This document shows, one piece after another, positions 57,449-64,000 of a DNA stretch of 64,000 nucleotides. The stretch covers positions 8,578,501-8,642,500 of the forward strand of contig CP126191.1 in NCBI GenBank assembly GCA_030272155.1, written 5' to 3'. A program made the position numbers and the translations under genes. The stretch comes from Tetradesmus obliquus. Lineage: Eukaryota > Chlorophyta > Chlorophyceae > Sphaeropleales > Scenedesmaceae. Under the pieces are notes generated by a model that was not told the DNA's origin, made no database searches, and saw nothing but the letters and a program-made list of their open reading frames with translations. Every line of letters begins with the position of its first letter. The stretch's first letter is position 1.

Positions 57449-60400
57449 ACCATTCAAGCCACAGCAACAGCCGAGACAACAGACATTTTCACAGCATACT
57501 TCCCGCCCACCTTGACCATGAACTCGTGGTAGGGGTCGTCCAGCTCCCCCCGTGTCAGCCACTTCTCCAGAATACCAAAGTAGGGCTCCGCAGCAGCCTC
57601 CAGCAGCCTGCCCAGCAGCACTTGGCCCGGCCTGTCTCCTGCAAGGGACCGCTGCTTGGCCAGCAGCAGGTTGAGCAGGCCGGCTGATGTCAGCGCATCC
57701 TGGTCCGCAGCCTCACCCTGCACGGCAGCAGCGGCAGCAGCAGCTCCAAGTCTTGGTTCAGTGTAGTCGCACTATGGCGGATGAGGTGATGCATGGTTGC
57801 TCGTGCGGGGAGCGCTGCCTGGCTGGCAGCAGGGCAAGCAGCACACCAGTTGCGCAGCAGCCTCATCCCCAGGAGCGCCGGCCAAGCAACATGAAAGGTG
57901 CAGCACGGCCGCCAGCGGAGGCTTGATATTTCATTTCCTTTTATTTAAATTCCAACAGGATAGCACAACCCTGCTGCGCAACTGCCTCCTCTGCCTCCCC
58001 TGCCAACGGCTTTCCCGCTTTTCCCCGCCCTCGTTCACTGCCCTCACAGCCCACTCACCGCAATGCTGGCCAGCAGCTGCATGGATGCGGCCGGCTCCCT
58101 GCAGTAGTACAGCAGCGAGGCCAGGCTGAGCTGGCCCAGGCGCTGCAGGTGGTCAAGCTGCACAACCACCAGCCACCACTCGCGCTGCAGCTCGCGCATC
58201 GCAGCCGCCAGCGCCTAGAGTTTCGCAGCGCACGGCAGCAGCCGCCGGCATAGTTGTTGTTGGAGTAAGCAGTGAACTGGGGACATGCAGCGAGCATGAA
58301 GCAATTGCTGGCTATAGGAGTACCCGAGCAAGCATGCAAGCAAGCAATACACTGGCAGCTGCCGACGTGCATGCAACGCCTTTCTAGGGAAGCGCCCTTG
58401 GCTGGTGGTACATGCCGCTTGCTGTCTATCACAGTGCTGCATACTGTACAAATACCATGCAGGCCGGCCTGGCCGCAGCTCTGTGCCGCTGCAGCGCTGG
58501 CTTTGCTGCAGCTGCTGCCTACCTGTGCCACCTTTGGGTGGTCGATGCGTGAGCGTGTCTCCACAAAACGCTTGACTGTGTACACACACTCACACAGCGG
58601 CAGCAGCCGCTCCACCTGCAGCCAGCACAGAACACAGTGCTGCCAAGTTGACGCCTGCTGAGTGGCTACAGCCACAAGCTGATGGGCAGTGATGACCTAC
58701 GATTGATGATGTTGCAGGCATACATGTTGTTTGAGCACGTGGCGGGGGTGCTAGCAAGCACATCAATGCAATCACCCCACACAATGCTGGAAGCATCACT
58801 CAAGAGCCAACTGTGGTCCATTGTAGGACGGCTTCCCTAGCCGACATATGCATGCCTGGGCCGGCTATCACAATGCATGTCATGCAAGCATACGGAGGAG
58901 CACACTCAGCACGTAAGCCCTGGCACAGTTGCCGCTGTTTGACCTCACTGCTGCAAATCGGCGCAGCTCTGCTGTCCAAGCAGCTTTTCTCACTTTGCCG
59001 GCAACGCACAGGCAACTCTGCTCTTCCTGCTGCTCTAACCGGCACATGCAGAGCCCGCGGCTCCTGCAACAACGCCTGCTGCGCTCACCTGCTCCACAAG
59101 ACTGGGCTCTGTCACGCCCTTGACCTGCAGGCCCAGCCGCTGCCACTTAGGCCCCTCCACCATCGCATGCACCACATACTCCCCGACCTGCCCCATGAAC
59201 ACCCCCAGCAAGTCCGCCACCAGTGCCGCCTCCTGCTCTGACGGCGCAGCAGTAGACAGGTCAACGCCAGGTGCAGCACTGCCGCCAGCCTCTGCAACAT
59301 AGTCTGCAGGGTACTGCATCAGCCAGCTGCCTGTGAGCCAGGGCCGGCTCTGATTCCAAGCAGGGCTGACCAGCTGCGCGCTGCCCATCTTGACTACCAG
59401 CTTGTCCTGCAAGCAGGCAGCAGCAGGTACTTGCAGGAAGGCCAGCCAGAAATACATCGGTTCCAAGCCGCGTGCAGAGCACCTTAGGTTGCCACAAAGG
59501 CAGCAGGCGCAAGCCAGTGCAACCTTGCACAACCTGCCCAGTTGTACGCGGAGACTACTGACCAGATGCACCAGTCACTGGGCCACCGCGCGAGTTCTGC
59601 AGCATGCATGCGCTGGTTTGTAGGGTTGTGCACATCACACGTTACCACAGCCGCACCTCTGTGTCCTGATCTGGCGCTGCAAACAGGTCCCCAGTCGTCT
59701 GCAGGTACGTCTTGGGTGCCTTGCACACAGCAGGCAGGACAGCTGCAGGCGGCCACACCTGCTGCATCCCAGCTGCTGCCACCAGCTGCTGCTGCTGCTG
59801 CTGTGGCAGCAGCCCATTACCTACAGGAGTGTTGAGCCCAGCAGGCGCTGCTGGTGGCGTTAGGCCTCCTATTGCTGCAGCTGATGCACCTGCTGCTGCA
59901 CGTGCTGCAAGCTGCTCCATATCAGGTGAGAGTGACGGTGTGTACTCCTTGTGCCGCACTGACGGAGTCATGCTGCTCTGCTCCTGGCCGTACAGGGCAT
60001 TGCTCTGCAAATATGCGCTGCCTGTGTTGCTGCCCGTCTGCAGCAGCGGGGTGGCTGGTGTGCCTGCTGTTGCTGGCGTCAAGGACGCAGGTGCAGGTGT
60101 GTTTGCGGGCTGTTGCCGCGCTTCTTGTGCTGCTAGTAGTGCTGCTGATGCACTGGGAAGCCGGGAGCCTGCAGCAGCAGCCGCGCCGGTGCTGCCATTT
60201 GCTGCAAGCTGCTGTATGCTGCTGGATGATACACGGCCTGTGCGTGGAGGAATGGCGCTGCTGCCCACCTGGCGCAGGCCTGCAGCTGTTGCTGTGCTGC
60301 CCGTGCTTGCTGCTCCTGCAGAGGAAGAGAGCAAGCGGCCGGCTCCAGAGGATGTGATGGATGATTTGCGCGGCCTGGTGGTATCCGAACGCAGCGCTGA

Positions 60401-60460
60401 AGAGGTCTTTGGCTCGTCTGCTGCGCCATCCGGCAAAACGCCGCTGGTGCGCTGTGACAT
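52968..60460 (-). CDS. GCP2: Gamma-tubulin complex component 2
   Basis: Thirteen exons: 60460-59657, 59406-59089, 58615-58523, 58214-58059, 57717-57511, 57194-57032, 56816-56572, 55848-55624, 55340-55191, 54891-54800, 54415-54262, 53945-53798 and 53470-52968, giving 1085 residues in frame. Spc97/GCP family features run in order: RPWLTGSW, LLPLCECVYTVKRFVETRS, LQRLGQLSLASLLYYC, AAAEPYFGILEKWLTRGELD with DDPYHEFMV, YWSQRYRLR, VTGKYLNVIRQCSQP, CLKHFFLMDQGDLLVHLMEQ, LSWPISLVVSKRQLLHYQ, and a C-terminal LASLHNLIQRL. YWSQRYRLR with KYLNVIRQC favours GCP2 over GCP3. It pairs with GCP3 and gamma-tubulin to nucleate microtubules. The first 250 residues are disordered, and the frame is open without ATG to 60652, so the start is uncertain. 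A GAGGTGGGC after IQRLE could be a donor for a further short last exon. Confidence 0.9.
55360..55383 (-). repeat. (CTG)n (minus sense) before GCP2 exon 9
   Basis: On + this reads as CAG units; in the gene's sense it is a CTG tract about 20 bases before the acceptor of exon 9 (exon start 55340). Confidence 0.85.
56019..56055 (-). repeat. Intronic copy of the GCP2 exon 8 acceptor
   Basis: CAGGTCGCCCTGCAGGCGCA and the following CAACAGCACAACA on + match the acceptor region of exon 8 at 55840-55880. More diverged matches around 55984-56018 and 56114-56158 show repeated tandem duplication in this intron. Confidence 0.7.
56405..56599 (-). repeat. GCP2 exon 7 donor in four tandem copies
   Basis: The end of exon 7 plus its donor (56569-56599 on +, CACCTGGTCCATCAAGAAGA) recurs at 56519-56550, 56471-56501 and 56405-56436 inside the following intron, at steps of 50, 48 and 66 bases. 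Each copy keeps the GGACCAG|G junction; two of the three keep GT after it. The linking sequence (TTTCAACCCAAGCT type) is shared as well. Confidence 0.85.
57388..57448. repeat. (ATC)n microsatellite
   Basis: About 20 units of ATC (GAT on the gene strand) lie in the GCP2 intron between exons 5 and 6. Confidence 0.95.
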
Positions 60461-61161
60461 CTGCTGCTGCTGTTGTGGTGCGCCCTGCTGTGCTGCTGTC
60501 CAGCTGCCTGCTGGCCTCACTGCACGTGCTGGGTGCGCAAAGCTGCCGTCATCCCGGTGATTGATGGCTAGATCATGGATGTTTCTAACATTAGCAGCTG
60601 GTGGTGTGGTATGCAGCAAGATGTCGGACGACAGAGGGCGAGAGGGGTGCACCCTTTATAGCTGCTTCGTCAAACAAATCAATTAACTACTCATCAATAT
60701 GCTAGGTCGTAGCAGTGAGTATGAGGCGCGCTCTGTTCTGCTGTGCCTACTCCAATTTGAATGCATGTCACTGTGTCCAGGTCGACATGTGCCCTCTAGA
60801 GTGTATTTATGTAAACGATATTGATGAAGGGGTTGTTTAGGGTCCTCACCAGCCAACACGCCTGATAACAGAGGTTTGGCGGGTGTTCGTGGCGTGCTCG
60901 TCACTTGTGAAGCTTGATCACTGGTGCAAGCGGCGCCTGAAACCAAATTCTAAAGTGTTTGAACTTTTGAGTCCCCTGATCAAGACGCTTGCTCCGGCTT
61001 GTGCATGACCGCAGTTTGAAAAGCCCTGCTGCTCTGTCTGTTCCGTCCTGCTCATTGGGGCGTTGATTGACACAGCTTGCAATTGCTCTTACAGCTGCAC
61101 ATAACTACAGCGTTCCAGTAATAGAGGAATAGCACTGGCACAGCGTTAGCAGCAGGGCAGC
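60461..61161. promoter_or_regulatory. Divergent promoter region of GCP2 and RFC5
   Basis: About 700 bp lie between the first in-frame GCP2 ATG (60460, minus) and the RFC5 ATG (61162, plus). On the minus strand a TATA-box-like GCTATAAAGG sits at about 60653-60662, so transcription of GCP2 probably begins near 60630 and the 60460-60630 part is 5' UTR or extra N-terminal coding. No TATA box is evident for RFC5. Confidence 0.5.
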
Positions 61162-61490
61162 ATGGCGGAGCCCATGCAGACAGATGATCCTGTAGCATCA
61201 GCAGCTGCTGGGCAGCCCAAGCAGAAGCAAAAGGTGGACAGGCTGACAGAAGGACGCGATGCCCCATGGGTGGAGAAGTACCGCCCCAAAACGCTGGACG
61301 ATGTGGCAGCACACAAGGAGATCATAGACACAAGTGGGTGCACGCAAGCAAGCAACTGGGCAGTGCATTACAGATGCTGCATGCTTACTGTTGACTGCAC
61401 AACTTGTTGCAAGTTTATGCTGTGATGATGCATCTTGCAGTGGTGCCCTTGCGTGGCAGAGCATGTCTGCCTCTTTGCATCAGCCTCACC

Positions 61491-61568
<78 letters not shown>

Positions 61569-63252
61569 CTCCCGCTGCTGCAGTCAAGAAGCTCACGCAC
61601 GAGAACCGGCTGCCGCACCTGCTGCTGTACGGCCCGCCCGGCACCGGCAAGACCAGCACCATCCTGGCAGTAGCGCGCCAGATCTACGGCGGCGCAATGC
61701 AGAACATGACGCTGGAGCTGAATGCGTCCGATGACAGAGGCATAGACGTAGTGCGGGAGCAGATACAGGACTTTGCCAGCACCCGCAGTGTGTTCAGGTG
61801 CGCTGCTGTGCTGGCAGCGGTGCAACTAGCGATCCGCTGCAGTGGCTTGGTGCTGTGCTGCTGCCATCACTTGCCGCAGAGAAGCAGGGTGGCACACCCG
61901 GACAGTGAAAAAGAGCTGCCAGATGCCAGCAGCAATGCATCAGCACAGCGCATGCAGGTGCACTGCAGCATGTTGAAATATAGGTTCTGCAAATGCTGTA
62001 GCATGCCTGCTGCAGCAGCTGTCAGGAGCAGCAGCGGCTAACACACAGTGCACATGCCCTCAATGAACACAACTCTATCCGTGCTGCTGGATTGCCACGC
62101 CAGCAGTAGCCCGACAACACGGCACAACTGACCTGCATGCTGCTCCTGCACTTTGGTTTGCTTTTTGATGCTTGCTGCAGCAACAAGTTCAAGCTAGTCA
62201 TCCTGGATGAGTGTGATGCAATGACCAGGGACGCACAGTTTGCGCTGCGCAGAGGTACAGCCACGGCAGCATGCATGGTGCAACCTGTCAGCAGGCTGCA
62301 GCAGCAGTGTGCAGACACAGCACTCGCACAGTGCAGCGCTCAACAGTCGCAGCCGTTGTACATCGCTGTCGGTCAGCTGTACGCCAAGCATTGCTTACAC
62401 TTCTTCCTGCAAGTTGCTGCGCTTCTGGCATCCCCTGAACCGACTCTGCCAGGCCGCCACATACATCGCTTAGTATCCATGTTGCTTGTTCATCAAGCAT
62501 GCTGACGCTTCCCATCTTGCACCTGCTCACTCTTCTCCTACTGTTTGCTACTGCCGCTGCCGCCGCCGCTGCTGCTGTCATCACCTGTTATGTGCCACGC
62601 CGCTGCAGTGATCGAGAAGTACACGCGCAACACGCGCTTCTGCCTCATCTGCAACTACGTCAGCAAGATAATCCCAGCGCTGCAGAGCCGCTGCACGCGC
62701 TTCCGGTTCCCGCCACTCGACGAGGGCCATGTGCGGGACCGCCTGCAACACGTGGTGGACGCAGAGAAGTGAGCATGCGGCCAGCTGGATCAAATATTTT
62801 GCTTGCGAGTGTGCTGTGAGCGGTGTACTTGATCTGTTTGGGCGCTCGTGGGCGCGTTGAGGCCTGCAGCATGTGGTGTTGAGCATGCAGATCATGTTAC
62901 AGGCGTTGGTCATGTGTGCTTGATAGTGTTGTGGGAGGAAAATGCTCCCTGCTGTGATGCAGGAGAGGGATGCTGCTGACGATGAAGCACGCAGTCGCAT
63001 TCACCAGCGGTGTCTGTATGTCTGCTGTTGTGAGTGCAGTGTGAGCCACCTGCTGGTATGGGGGTTGGTTGTATACATGCCGCTGTGACACAAAAGGTGC
63101 TGGGGCCACAGCGCCTTGCCAGCAGCAGGAGAGCCGTTCACAGCAAATATCATCGTGCTTGCCAAGTAGCACATGCTGCTTGGTGCCGAGGGATGCGCTG
63201 TGCGCGTACGGCAGGGCAAGGCGCAGCGGTGCGGTTGGTCAAACATGTTGAC

Positions 63253-63307
<55 letters not shown>

Positions 63308-63774
63308 CAGGGTGAAGCTGGGCCCTGGCGGCATGGATGCGCTGGTGACGCTGGGAGGGGGCGACATGCGGCGCACACTGAACATACTGCAGGTGATCAG
63401 CTGACGCCCAACATATGTACATCCGTGGCTTTCGGTTCGTTCACTTGCATGTGCTCGCTTGTCAACCGCCAGACCCCCTCCGTTGTCAGCGGCTGGTACG
63501 TGGCGTGTGGCTGGGCTGGTGTGCAGAGAGTGTGCAGCACCTAGCAGCAAAATACAAGAAAGAAGAGGGATAGCGTCTGCCCATCTCGCAGACTGCAATT
63601 CTCACGACAAGCTGCTGCTGCTGCTGCGGCCGCTGCTGCTGCAGTCGTGCCACATGGCATGCGATGTGGTGGATGAGAAAGGTGTGTACCTCACCACAGG
63701 CAACCCGCTGCCCTCGGACATCGAGTCAGTCGTGAACTGGCTGCTCAACGAGGAGTTCACTGCGGCCTTTCAGA
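61162..63774 (+). CDS. RFC5: Replication factor C subunit 5 (clamp loader), 3' end outside
   Basis: Six exons are visible: 61162-61333, 61584-61797, 62181-62254, 62609-62768, 63311-63392 and 63645-63774; the last ends in phase 1 at GTAAGT and the rest lies beyond the window. After a short acidic start come [13 protein letters not shown], Walker A GPPGTGKT at 74-81, [15 protein letters not shown], Walker [12 protein letters not shown] (residues 134-144), an [16 protein letters not shown] stretch and the SRC arginine-finger motif in [11 protein letters not shown] at about 180-182. The sequence matches the p36 small subunit (animal RFC5, called RFC3 in plants and yeast). With the other RFC subunits it loads PCNA onto primed DNA in the nucleus. 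It has DECD where animal RFC5 has DEAD. Introns before exons 2, 5 and 6 end in CTG tracts. It is divergent from GCP2. Confidence 0.93.
61494..61568 (+). repeat. (CTG)14(ATG)11 before RFC5 exon 2
   Basis: Fourteen CTG units change abruptly into eleven ATG units 15 bases before the acceptor of exon 2 (61584). Confidence 0.95.
63254..63304 (+). repeat. (CTG)17 before RFC5 exon 5
   Basis: Seventeen CTG units end six bases before the acceptor of exon 5 (63311). Confidence 0.95.
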
Positions 63775-64000
63775 GTAAGTGACATGTTATTTATTGGCGG
63801 CCGTTGTAGTGGAGTCTTGCTGGGGCAAACGCTGGCTGAGCTTGCTTTCACATGCAGGAGCTGCAGCGTATGACTGCTGTGTGTTGTCACACATTGCTTT
63901 GATAGCATGCCTTGCTCTGAACGCCTGCACACAATGCTGCAGCCTTGCTCTGAGCGCCTGCACTGACGGACGGCCCTGCCTCCACCTTCACGCCTTCCTG
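63775..64000 (+). other. RFC5 intron, incomplete
   Basis: G/T-rich intron sequence after exon 6; no acceptor with a convincing RFC5 continuation is seen before the window ends. Confidence 0.5.

Overview
The window is nuclear DNA of a green alga, most likely a core chlorophyte of the Scenedesmus/Tetradesmus kind (inference). The signs are genes broken into many short exons with GT..AG introns, plant-type proteins (an arginine-rich tandem CCCH zinc finger protein, a KAB1-like potassium channel beta subunit, GCP2), moderately GC-rich coding DNA, Ala/Gln/Ser homopolymers, and CTG/CAG triplet tracts throughout. There are no operons, rRNA genes or CRISPR arrays, and I found no ordinary tRNA gene.

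Layout. 1-2576: non-coding, G/T-rich, then AT-richer. 2577-4043 (+): RRM protein. 4044-7238: G/T-rich gap. 7239-14831 (+): 14-exon PhoD-like metallophosphatase. 14832-17115: gap with a SINE-like repeat. 17116-19208 (-): secreted leucine-rich-repeat protein. 19209-23899: C/A-rich gap with a second, inverted SINE-like copy and a cluster of palindromes. 23900-26107 (-): RR-TZF zinc finger protein. 27384-31150 (-): TPR-like/glycosyltransferase protein, divergent from 31568-38112 (+), the 15-exon Kv-beta/aldo-keto reductase. 39120-44875 (+): small coiled-coil protein carrying a 2.74-kb CACTA transposon in its first coding exon. 46363-47980 (+): F-box-like/ankyrin protein. 47981-51197: G/T-rich gap. 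51206-52653: a hAT transposon with a perfect 8-bp target duplication, just downstream of 52968-60460 (-), gamma-tubulin complex component 2. GCP2 is divergent from 61162 onward (+), replication factor C subunit 5, which runs off the window.

Exons were joined by hand from phase-matched GT..AG junctions. Every complete gene model closes in frame: PhoD-like 855 aa, Kv-beta 325, TZF 453, LRR 487, GT 794, ankyrin 325, GCP2 1085 from its first in-frame ATG, coiled-coil 230.

The genes are housekeeping functions with no shared pathway: cytoskeleton (GCP2), replication (RFC5), RNA control (RRM, TZF), ion/redox (Kv-beta), secretory glycosylation (GT), phosphatase. The striking content is how introns are made and grow. 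The CACTA element appears to be removable as an in-frame intron with splice sites inside its own inverted repeats. At least seven exon/intron junctions have decayed tandem copies of themselves inside the neighbouring intron. Roughly a quarter of introns carry a CTG tract just before the 3' splice site, with complementary CAG tracts at some 5' ends.
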